Shown here in pieces: positions 35,446 to 45,507 of a stretch of 64,000 bases of DNA. Both the position numbers and the translations under genes were made by a program. The number at the start of each line of letters is the position of its first letter. Positions within the stretch are counted from its first letter, which is position 1. The stretch is from Rhododendron vialii (taxonomy: Eukaryota; Streptophyta; Magnoliopsida; Ericales; Ericaceae). The stretch spans positions 1,756,001 through 1,820,000 of the forward strand of contig NC_080569.1 in NCBI RefSeq assembly GCF_030253575.1, in the 5' to 3' direction. Under the pieces are notes generated by a model that was given only the letters and a program-made list of their open reading frames with translations, was not told the origin of the DNA and did no database searches.

Positions 35446-35835
35446 GCATCTTCAATTCTAAATTACTCATACTTTCTTTGGGAATGTTTTATGGTGACAT
35501 TGGGAAAATTTTCCAATGACTATGCGGCACCACCATATAGCGTCCCAAACCTTTTCTCCACGGTTAAATTTGGGGCATCGTCACGTGGTGCTCCAGGGGC
35601 ATGAAATAATTACTCAATTATGTGACTTCTTAAATACAGTGTGAATAAAAATTTGCTATTTTCCCTCGAAATTCTCTTCTGATGAATGCATCTCTAACCA
35701 ATTCTTGAAACTTCAAAATGTAAAATTTTTGAACAAAATTCAAGGGGCCCTTGTCTCCATCCCACAATGAGAATTGAGACAAATGGTACTTGAGTAAGAA
35801 GAATTTAGAAAAGATGTTAAGTTCTCTCTACCATA
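35446..35835. other. Spacer upstream of the short-chain dehydrogenase gene
   Basis: No gene recognised. It contains CACGTGG-type text near 35583 that could be a G-box in the promoter of the minus-strand gene. Confidence 0.3.
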
Positions 35836-36640
35836 GGTGGAAACCCCACGGTTTCCACCGCCGCTTGTGAGTTGTGACCAAACGAGAACGGGCAACAAGT
35901 ATTTGGTAGTACAAGGGATTCGTATATTGCGCCAATGTAGTAAAGAACACACCCAAGGGCGACTAAGAAGGCTTCGGGGCAAGGAGTTAGCAGTGTATCA
36001 ATCAACTATAGGATGTAACACATTCCGTGGACGTGGACGTACCCAGTATTGGGAAACCACGTAAATTCTGTGTGTTGATTTCTTTACTGTTTTCTATTCG
36101 CATATTGGGTGTGTGTTTCGGTCCTACAAAGTGGTAGCAGAGCTGACGGCTGATGATCTATGGGCGGACTCTCCTGAAAGCATCGGTGGTCAGGGGCTTG
36201 CACGGAGACTCTCGGTGGAGCAGGAAATCCATTGTAACTCTCGATGGAGCAGGAAATTCCTAATGCGTGCAGCAGTTGGCCGGCAGCAAGGTGGCTCTCG
36301 TGGAGTATGGTAGCTCTCGATGGAGTGGATACGGTGAATAAGCCCCGGGTTTGGACACGTCCTGGAGAATGGTAATAGATCAAGGATTAAGTGGGAGTCA
36401 AGTGGATCAGATCGAGGGGGAGCTAAGGCCCAATGCATGGTTCACACATGAGGAGGAGATTGTTACGAACATGTGTGAAAGGTTGAGTCCTACATCAGAT
36501 AAATACAAAAAGAGTTCGACCTTAATATACAATGGGATGGCTCACCACTTACAAGACTTAGCCTTTTAAGTGAATATGGGTCATTCAATGTATATTGGGT
36601 CCATGTGATGTGGTGTGGACTCCATGAATACTTTCCAACG
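35836..36640 (+). mobile_element. Damaged non-autonomous LTR retrotransposon (TRIM-like)
   Basis: TGGTAGCAGAGC at 36132-36143 is one base off the usual primer site TGGTATCAGAGC (complement of initiator tRNA-Met). About 320 bp later, GAGGAGGAGATTGTTACG (36452-36469) looks like a polypurine tract, followed by TGTGTGAAAGGTTGAGTCC, which starts LTR-like text (ACCTTAATATACAATGGGAT). So a short internal region without genes sits between LTR-like pieces. The left and right LTR-like pieces do not match each other well, so the element is chimeric or badly decayed. Limits are approximate. Confidence 0.5.
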
Positions 36641-37180
36641 GATTGAGCCTAGGCGCACACGGAAAGACCTCAGGCGGATGAACTCCTATCAAGGTGGACT
36701 CTGTCGAGATCGCTTGTGGTCATGATCCGAACCATTTATCTTTCAGTGTTGATGAGGTTTGTCCAATACGTGAGGACAAGGAACAGGACGGTGGGACGAT
36801 GGCATGATGCCCAATGACAGACTACCGGGGGGGGATTTCCAATAAAAGATGCCAAAGCCGTCTAATTCGACGAATCCTCTTACAGAGACTAGACGACAAT
36901 CCGCTCATTTCAACAATTCTCTTACCAAATGACTAAGACAATCACGACATTCTTGTCCGCCCACTTGTATGAGAGTCCTAAAGATGAAGGGCAAGGTTCA
37001 CTACGTCTGTCGGTTTCACGACGTCCGAATTGGAGTTGGATTCCACATTATGCACAGGGAAAATGAGAAAAATAGTATGAAATACTTAGGTTGGACAAGC
37101 AATCTCAAAATCCCACAAAAATGATTTTGTTAGGGATACATATTCATTTCACTAGCCACTAGTGCCAAGTATATATGGGA
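36641..37180. other. Unassigned repeat-like stretch
   Basis: Less AT-rich than its surroundings and possibly a continuation of the retrotransposon relic. No coding frame supported. Confidence 0.3.
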
Positions 37181-37185
37181 TTATG

Positions 37186-37186
<1 letters not shown>

Positions 37187-37251
<65 letters not shown>
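37187..37251. repeat. GA microsatellite, about 32 units
   Basis: Uninterrupted GAGAGA from about 37187 to 37251. A shorter run follows at 37475-37500. Long GA runs can bind plant BPC proteins, but there is no gene start here to link them to. Confidence 0.95.
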
Positions 37252-37256
<5 letters not shown>

Positions 37257-37474
37257 ATCGAAACTCACCTGACTGGCTGACTCTGGGTAGTAGAAAATGG
37301 CCGATTGACAATAGCTCTAGAAATGGAGATGCCTCTTCTGAGATAAAGACCAGGTGAGATACTAATGCCAAAGAAAAAGAACAAAAGAAGAGTCTTCATC
37401 AATAAGGGGAAGAAACGACGGAAAATACTGACCTTGATCCAATCTTGAACATAATTTCTGGCTCAAAGAGAGCT

Positions 37475-37506
<32 letters not shown>

Positions 37507-37595
37507 TGAGTGACACAGTGAGTGAGTTGAGAAGTACTCCTACCAAATGGCAAGTAAGTCAACCTACTTGTTGGGGGTAGCGTATGGACAAAAGA

Positions 37596-37643
37596 TACCC
37601 TTAAAATACAAATGATTAACCCTTAAAATACAAATGATTAACC
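37596..37643. repeat. Tandem duplication, 24-bp unit
   Basis: CCCTTAAAATACAAATGATT plus four bases is present twice in direct succession. Confidence 0.9.
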
Positions 37644-38631
37644 AACTGGGCCAGTTCGGTTGGTCTCTCTCTCTCTCTCCCAGACCCATTTGTCCTCTTC
37701 TTTGTTTTCTTCTCCAAAAGCTGTATTGTGATGGAGTACTCCAAAATAAAAATCTATAATTTCTAATCAATTTTGGTCATCAAGAAATTTTTTTTTAAAA
37801 TAAATTCTTTACACCGCCGGTGTAAATATTTATTTATTTCAAATCAATTACATTGTGCCATGTTGCAAAATAGTGATCCCAATCAATAAAATATGACAAC
37901 GTGGCACAATATAATTGATTTGAATAAAGTAAATGTTTACACCGACGATGTAAAGAATTTAATCTCTTTTTCTTTTACTCAAAGGACTTCAATTCTAAAT
38001 CAGTCGCGGAAAAAATGCTCCAAACTTAGAACTAATTTGAGAAGGAAACAATTCATAAAATCTAGTAATTCTAGAAGAAGAGAGAGAACCAAGTAATATC
38101 CAACCCTTCACAAAATTTCTTATAAGGGCGCTTTTACCTTGTCAAGTTAAGGACGTTCCTTTTTCGACCAATTTGCGATGATCCGAGCTGCTCAATATGT
38201 TTAGAACGTAATTTTAAAGGTACCCAAAAAAAATAGCAAAAAAAAAAAGATAGGAAAGGGCTTGATCCGAGCAGTTTTTGTTTGTTTTTTTATCAAATGG
38301 TTCAAATAAAAACTGCTCAAATCAAATCCTTCCAGGTCATTTTTTTGCTGATTTTTCGCGGATACTCTTAAAATCACGTTCTAAACACATTGAGCGGGTT
38401 GGATCATCGAAATTTGATCAAGAAATGAAAGAAAATAGAAAGTCCGTATTTTATTTAAAATGAGATTCAGAGAAATTTTTTTAGTAAACTAGAGTGAATT
38501 ACTAGAACTGATGGGAAAAACCCAATCAAAGATCAAATTTCATCAAAGCTTTTGCTCAAAATTGTTCTTGTTCTTCGGATATTATCATTAATTATGACTG
38601 CTCCTGTACCTTTTAGAAAGGTAAAGTGTAG
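37644..38631. other. AT-rich spacer
   Basis: No gene recognised. TTACACCGCCGGTGTAAA (from about 37810) and TTTACACCGACGATGTAAA (from about 37934), with CATGTTGC/ CAACGTGG text between, form an inverted pair of about 150 bp that may be another small MITE. Confidence 0.4.
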
Positions 38632-38863
38632 GAAAAAATTTTCAGTGCCGGGTGGGCACCAGCCACGTGGTGCCTTGGCACCATCTCGGCCGTTCAATGA
38701 AGTTTTGGACGGCTCAAATCAGTTCGGCTGTTTTAAAGTGTGAAAGGATTAAAATATCCTTCGGTAGCCGAATAGATCTGGGCCGTCTAAAACTTCATTG
38801 GACAGGCGAGATGATGCAAGGGCAACATGTGGCCGTGCCCACCCGGCACTGAAAAATTTCTCG
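38632..38863. mobile_element. Fold-back MITE, 232 bp
   Basis: Ends AATTTTCAGTGCCGGGTGGG and (inverted) AATTTTTCAGTGCCGGGTGG. The inner arms both carry GGCCGT / AAAACTTCATTG text. AAGTGTAG flanks both sides (38624-38631, 38864-38871). Length and terminal GAGAAATTTTT-like bases match the element at 2145-2376, though the inner sequence differs. Confidence 0.85.
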
Positions 38864-39227
38864 AAGTGTAGAAAGAAAAATTGCATGAGAAATCAAAGAA
38901 GAGAATTAAAGGACGAGAGAGAGAGAGAGAGTGTGTGTGTGAGAGTCTCGACTCTCGATATCGTAGAGAGAGAAAGAAAAACAGGGTTGAGTCAACACTG
39001 TTGACAGAGGGGAGAGGGGTAGGGTTGTTTAATACAGTAAAAATGTAATATCCCAACTTGGCCTAAAACGCCACCGTTTTATTGGAACTGCAAATTGCAG
39101 TCATTTTGAGGCACTGCAGGGACTCGGAGTCCCCTTCGGATGGGATTTTTCTTGGAGACTGACGTTGACATTCTAAAAATTGATGCATGCACTTTAAAAT
39201 TAGTATAATTTTAAAGTCACTTTCTTT

Positions 39228-39465
39228 TATTTTTTGGAGTACCTCCATCAATTTTTTGGAGTGCCTCCATCAATTTTTGAAGTGCCAATATCATTTTTCT
39301 TTTTGTTTCTTTCTTTCTACCATATTATGAACTTATTTCATGTATTGGTTGAGTTGTTTGGTTTGGTTATCTCGTGTACTCTCACATTTGATATTAGTCC
39401 AGAGTTTATATTTTGTACTTCATATGTGATGTAAATAATCTCTTCTATCGATTGACCCAAAAAAA
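39228..39465 (+). repeat. Tandem 25-bp units and LINE-like tail
   Basis: TTTTTTGGAGT(A/G)CCTCCATCAA occurs about two and a half times (39229-39290). The following text to 39464 (GTTGAGTTGTTTGGTTTGG, then ATGATGTAAATAATCTCTTC and an A-run) resembles a LINE or SINE 3' end. No target duplication found. Confidence 0.4.
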
Positions 39466-39521
39466 TGCAAATGATTGGACGCTCGCCACATTGGAAAGGG
39501 TTAATGAGTCGAGACATTTAA

Positions 39522-39900
39522 GCTGAGTTCTTTTAAACTTTTTTATCTTTTTCGTTTTGTGTGTTTTATTTGTCTTTTCTAAATTTTTGTTAAATTTGAG
39601 TCATATTTTTTCAGATTAATTATTCATCTCAATGAGAGGAGTCTAAAAAGTAAAAAATTACGATCAAAAGCAAAAAAAACAAAGGTTTACTAAAGACGAA
39701 AAAAAGACCAAACAACTGTTTTTTTGTCTAAAGTGTCGTTTTATTTAAACTTTTAGTAAACATTTTTATACTTTTCTGATTGCTTTCGTTGAGACGAATG
39801 ATTAGTCAAAAAAATTATGACGAAAAACCCAACAAAAAATTGCGGAAAGTAAAAAAATTTACAACAAAGTTTGAGACAAAAAAAGGTTACAAAACTCAGC
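39522..39900. mobile_element. Fold-back MITE, about 379 bp
   Basis: GCTGAGTT at the left and AACTCAGC at the right are exact inverted tips. CATCTCAATGAGAGGAGTC and the inverted CTTTCGTTGAGACGAATG continue the pairing through most of the length, so the whole can form one long hairpin. Rich in A and T runs. No clean duplication seen. Confidence 0.75.
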
Positions 39901-39954
39901 CTTGGGTTTATTTTTTTTCTTCGGAAAATTATCACAGAAGTTTTTTTCCTAACA

Positions 39955-40205
39955 CACAAGAGGTATGCCCGCGTCCAAATGGGATAAGACCAATTCACCT
40001 AAGGCTGACCACAGAGAATCAACACTCACAGAAAGAAGTTAGAAGCTGTTAGGAAGCAAAAGCAAACCACTGGTCTCGTCCATGAGACTATCCACATGGA
40101 CTTTCACATTGCAATCGATTGGCCTACCCTCGATAATTGAACTCATATCTCCAGGGTGGGAACAAACCCCCTAACAAGTGGAGACAACCCTCGTAGGGTA
40201 GAAAA
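39955..40205 (-). mobile_element. Possible SINE-like remnant
   Basis: TCTCCAGGGTGGGAACAAAC with CCCCTAACAAGTGG recalls the tRNA-like half of the SINE family at 22845, but the match is partial. Lies in the 3' flank of the KIB-type gene. Confidence 0.3.
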
Positions 40206-40796
40206 TTATTAAATGGGTATCACCGAATCGGGTATCTTTCAAAAAATGAAATGAATTTTCTTTTGAAAATTAAGATTGGGGATTTGGAAGCTGGCTGAAA
40301 AATATCATCATGTGAAAAAAAGTATATATTGATTGATTGATTGATGAAAAAAAGATTAGACGTAGATGCTTGAGTATAGCAACTCAAACAAGGTAGAAAA
40401 CCTGATTGAAGCTGGTGATAAACTTCATCACCAAACTTCTAGAGACAAATAAAGAACAAATAGTAGCAAGGAAAGAGAAGTCTCAAATTATTTGCTATTT
40501 TCTAAACCTGCAGTAACTTTAACCAAAACCAGTGCACGTAACTTATTTTCAAGACACATTCCATGCCCCCGCTCGGCCGGGACAGCAGGTGTTGTCCCTC
40601 AATAGGGAGGGCAGAGCCCCCAGTCCATCTTAATAATCTCCAATTCTCATCTTAGAAAATGCCAATTGACTTATTCAAATACCACACTCTGCAATATAAA
40701 TCAGGGTCCAACAAATCCCTACGGAGTCACCAATGGAAAATATAGAAGGCTTTATAAACTTATACGTAGGTAATATAGGCAAACCCTTAAAAGAGA

Positions 40797-43582
40797 TCAC
40801 CAGCACTGATTTGAAGGAGCTTGAAGGAACCGAGGATGAATCCATATCCCTTTCAGCTTCCGGGTTTCGCCCTCTTTCGAAGCCTCAACGTTCTCGTTGT
40901 GGACAATATCGTCACCATAACGCGTCCCACACGTAGAAATTGAAACATCCTCCCCCAAATTCAACCAAGTTTTCAGAATCCCATTGCCCATGAGACAGCT
41001 CCTGTGGCTATGAAACGGCAGAATAACAGCAGGGGCTTTTGAATCCACTACTATCCTGTAAATTTCCCACTCCTTCTTCTTGTATGTCAATACCTTTTTG
41101 TCTTTGTCAAAGAAATAGAAACATTTATCCCGAAAACCCACGCCCACAACCTTATCCATCCTTTCTTCGTCGGGATAGTAGACTTTATCCCATTTTTGCT
41201 CCCCGCGTTTGAGAATGTTCAGCTCCATATCGTGTTCGTCTTTGCGGTTAATGACGCAAAGAGTGCACTTCTTGGAGGTGGGCGGAGCTGAAAATACAGC
41301 AACATGGTCCGATATTTCCGAGTGGGGGAAATCCGGAAGCTCTATTTTCTCACGGGAGAATGGGCAGAAAAAGAGGATTGATCCTTTGTTGAATAGGAGG
41401 AGCCAACCGTGGTTCGATGCAAGGCAAGCTGATTCTTCCAATTCAGGGATGTTGATGGAGTACTGAGTTCTTGCAGAGACATTGCAGAGTTGGCATTGTG
41501 GATTTCCCTCCGCGTAGAGCAGGAACCAAGGCTTGCGATGTGGAGAGGATTCGATCTCAGCTGAGGCGGTCGAGGAAGCAGAGCGCCAGTCCTTGCATGT
41601 GCCACGGAAACCAAGGAGCTCGATTATGCCTAAGCCATCCGCGACCGGGGCCAGGAGCTCGTGAGGGAGATCGGACCATGACCTTGTTTCGACTTTGTAG
41701 TCGCCAGTGTTTCCCATGATCACGGTATTGCTGCAAGGAAAAAATTCAAAAGGGTCCAACTGTGAAGAAGAAACAAAGAGATGGAAATGTTAATGAAGTT
41801 GTGAAAACAAAACACAACTTGGTAACCAAGAAAATCTTAACCAATAAAGAAAGTACGCATAAGGAAACACAAAATCTAGAATATTGAAATCTCGAAAACT
41901 TGGCAGCATAAATATTTACTAATATTATGTTAATCGGGATAATGGCCTAATATATGGGGTGACAATGGTGAGAATTGCCCCTTAGCTTCTAGGGTTCAAG
42001 AAGGTGACCCTGCGGCTCTATGGACTAAGGACATGGAAGAGGGGGAAATTATTTTGGTGCTTCTGGCTGGGGCAATGCTCCAAAAGGCCTCCCACAATTG
42101 ACACCACACATTTGCATGGAATTCATTATAGTAGAATATATGGATCTCACACAAGTGTGGTGAGAAAGACCCTTGGAGCAGAGTGCAATTTTGTTCATCC
42201 TCTTTGAACATTACCCTCCTTCTTATTGGCTCTTATTGGTTAAAATTGTGTGGATCTCATCACAAAATGATATCATATTTATCATGCAATACACTTTTTG
42301 TTAAGCATGACATCACTTTGTGGTGGGATTCACATCATTTCAACCAATAAGAAAGAGAGTAATGTTCACCCTTTTAAGTGGAGGGTGAACAAAACTAACT
42401 CCCTAGAGCATTGTTACAGGAGCACCAAATAATCTCTTCGGGAGAGGACACATGACTTTACACAAGTATATTTAATTCAACAATAGAGGATAAAAGTGTT
42501 GGACTTTTTCGTAAAATAAGAAAATGATCGTTTTTGACAGGTTGATATGGAACAGAAATTGAGTCCTTTTTTTGGCATACGTTTTCCATTTCATAAGTAG
42601 CATTATTTTCATGATGCCAAATCATACCTTCTCAATGCCAAATCATACCTTCATGATGACAAACTATTGAAATTAAAATGAAAAAGATATTCATATTTGT
42701 TAGTTTGAAAAAATAGTATGGAGAGACAGATAACGAGGATCATCAATTGACACCCTAAGATCGATGTATAAAGATCAAGAAAATTCAAATGCCTCGTGAA
42801 TCTTTAAAGTTATGTATCGCTATTTATTTCAAAACATTTAGCATAACAATTACTTTACACAAATCAAATTTGATTATGTGTAATGTGTGAAAACAAGTCA
42901 TCTGTGCAATCGATTCGTTCTTTATTTGTCCAAATTTAAAAAGCCCGTTTTAGATTAAAACAACTCACATTCACAATCTAGAAAATGTAAAAAAAATTAG
43001 TAGATATCAAATTAAATAAAATCATATAAACGAATTAAGATCCGGTTTCCAAAACCCAACAGTAAATCTAACTCAAAAAGAACTTGGTATGTTTTAACTC
43101 AATAGGAATGTTTATACCAATTCCATGATCAAGAAAAACCAAACCCTTCATGAATCTTTTAATTTATGTATCGTTATCTATCCTTGATACATTTAGCATA
43201 ATAATCACTTTACACAAATTAGATTTGATTATGTGCGACGAATGGAAACAAGTCATTTGTGCGATTGATTCCTTCTTTATTTGTTCAAACTTAAAAAGCC
43301 CGTTTTAGATTAAAAATACTCACATTCACAATCTGTAAAACAGGAAAAAAATTACTAAAGAAGTAGATATCAAGTCGAATAAAACCATACAAACGAATTA
43401 AGATCCGGATTCCAAAACCCAACAGTACCTTGGCGCTTGTTACCTCAATAGGAATGTCTATACCAATTCCAGATAGTTTTGCCCAGAGAAATCAGGGACT
43501 GTTAACAACAGAGCTAACCCTATTGTTTTGTATACGCAAAACTTTGGGCTTACCTTTGCCTTTTCGATGGAGGAAGAGACAT
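40797..43582 (-). CDS. F-box/KIB-type protein (DUF295 beta-propeller)
   Basis: Two exons on the minus strand: 43582-43554 (MSLPPSKRQ plus two bases) and 41730-40797. They join AAAG|GTAAGC...TTGCAG|CAAT in frame and give 320 residues. The large exon alone also has an ATG at 41717 (MGNTGDYKVETRSW, 306 residues), but the tiny upstream exon with perfect donor and phase makes the longer form more likely. Domains: F-box at about 24-65 (SWSDLPHELLAPVADGLGII, FRGTCKDWRSASS) and the KIB1-4/DUF295 beta-propeller after it (PWFLLY, ACLASNHGWLLLF, FFCPFSREKIELPDFP, KCTLCVINR, CFYFFDKDKKVLTY). Such proteins are SCF target receptors; AtKIB1-4 act on BIN2 in brassinosteroid signalling, but most members have no known target. 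The 1.8-kb intron carries a MITE and a tandem duplication. Confidence 0.88.
42189..42394. mobile_element. Fold-back MITE in the KIB gene intron
   Basis: TTTTGTTCATCCTC and the inverted TTTTGTTCACCCTCC mark the ends. Inside, CTTATTGGTTAAAATTGTG / CTTATTGGTTGAAATGATG and TCACAAAATGAT / CACAAAGTGATG pair. Terminal duplication not clear. Confidence 0.75.
42773..43471. repeat. Tandem duplication, unit about 350 bp
   Basis: Copy 1 at 42773-43126 and copy 2 at 43127-43471, joined without spacer. Shared blocks include TTAAAAAGCCCGTTTTAGAT, GAATTAAGATCCGG and CCAAAACCCAACAGTA. Roughly 85 percent alike by eye. Just inside the first intron of the KIB-type gene, 80 bp from the donor at 43553. Confidence 0.9.
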
Positions 43583-45507
43583 CTGAATTGAGAAGAGTCT
43601 AAGAACCTTTTAGTAGATAAATATGATTAGAGAGAAATAAGGGGACTAATCACTTATCCTATGGGTTGACTAGGAGACACCTAAAGGGTCACGTTGGACT
43701 CCTTTTTATACTACTAGTGTCACCAAACAACAAATGGTCTATATTCCAATGATAAGGAGCCCTTTTTGGGAAAAAAAATAAAGGCCTCATGAAAAAAAAA
43801 TTGGAAAACGATATAGAATATTAGGGGGAAGAAAATTGTAAAACAAGATAGAAAATTAATTTGAGTTCTTCTAGTCTTTATAGATTTTTTTTTTCCTTTT
43901 TACAAATTGGAAAACGAAATCACAAGAAATTGCATGTATCAATGACAGTGTCATGCCATCGTGCATAAGTAAACTACCATGTGCATATTTTGGTTATGGA
44001 TGAAATTTTAAGTATTTGCTCCGAATACGTGACAGTAATGTAGTAAATATATATCACGCCTTATTATTATAAGTTGGAGGACCGGCTCCTTACCACCTCG
44101 GCCCATATATTTTGTGAATTCTGATGAGTTTTTTTTTTGGGTACAATATAATAAATGAACGTTTTAAGAAAACAGAAACGGTCTTCACAACTATACATTG
44201 TAAGTAAATCTTGATTCTAGTACGTTCAATTGATAAGAGAGAATCAAGTTATTGTTGAAACTATTTTTTTTTTGATCCGTTATTGTTGAAACTATGGAAA
44301 CGACATATCCAAAGAAACTAAAATGCTACAACCATAAACAATTTACATAAGTGCACGACACATGCACGAGATATGTAAGGCCCACACACCTTGAATCACT
44401 AATGCATGTGGAGATCACATCCAATAGAAACGGTGAAAACTAAAAACTGGAGTATTAAATACAAAGCCATCTTTAAACTGTTTTGTGAAGGAAGATATAA
44501 AATCAAATGGCGAGGCTTCTCTATAATTTCTTGATAACATATTAACATGATTTGAGACTGAATGGTCCCTTTCATCTGGGCTGTGACCTAGTTCACTTGT
44601 AAAGCTGGCTGAGTTGAGCATTTGTATAAAACAATTATATCAATCAAATACGCTTTCCACATCACTTTTGTCTTTAGAAATAAATCAATATTTTAACCCA
44701 AACCTTCAATTGTAATTATTATTTGGGTATATTGGAGGTGGAAATTACGGGCCGGTCCAAAAAACATGGGCTGTACATGGAGAAATCCAATCCTGATCTG
44801 GTCAACATTTTGGGTTCAGAACTTGAGACCCTATTCACCTAGAGTTCCACGTAAATAAAAAAGAGTGTTCCTCTTTAATAGTAATTACATTGCACTTTTT
44901 GATGGTTCTTTTCTTCTTTTTTATTGTACTTTGAAAGAAATGTATACACTGACATGACCTTAAGCCAACCCAGTACCACAACCGTTGTGCTAACTGGCCA
45001 GGTCAGTGGTTCACAAGGTATATCAACTTCATCACCTTGGGAGTTGAACTAACAATTTTACTGCACCTACTATACAATCGTTGCACCAACTGCCCAGGTT
45101 CCACCAGAGTACAATACCATGATTAAAATAAAAACAGACTGTGTTCATGCAAATGTAGCACAATATGAAACAGGACTTGCACTACGAGTCTATGCAATGC
45201 TTCCAGTTTGCCTTCCTAGTTCCCTGTAACGACAGCATTATTGTCGCAATGACAAAGTACCATGCAAATAAATGAAGAGAGATATATGAAAGGACGGACA
45301 GATGAAATGATGAAGATTCATATAGTCACTGTTTGAAATAACCAAAATCACACAGACAAACACAAAAGCAACCTTAAACTACTACTGCAGACAAAAGGCA
45401 GTGATCTACTCTCCTTCGATGACATAGTCCACCTTCCTTGCACCATGTTTTTTAGCTCGAAAACATCATACCGCTCGTAGATCCAATATTATGAAAAAAA
45501 CGACAGT
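43583..45507. other. KIB gene promoter region and spacer
   Basis: Upstream sequence of the minus-strand KIB gene, then AT-rich spacer, then the 3' UTR of the U1-C gene near 45180-45507. No further gene seen. Confidence 0.4.
44941..45105 (-). mobile_element. Possible tRNA-like SINE
   Basis: On the minus strand, GGGCAGTTGGTGCAACGATT then TTAGTTCAACTCCC resemble A and B boxes about 45 bases apart. A second head-like text (GGCCAGTTAGCACAACGGTT) follows. Similar text is common in plant genomes. Not a true tRNA gene: no cloverleaf could be drawn. Confidence 0.35.
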
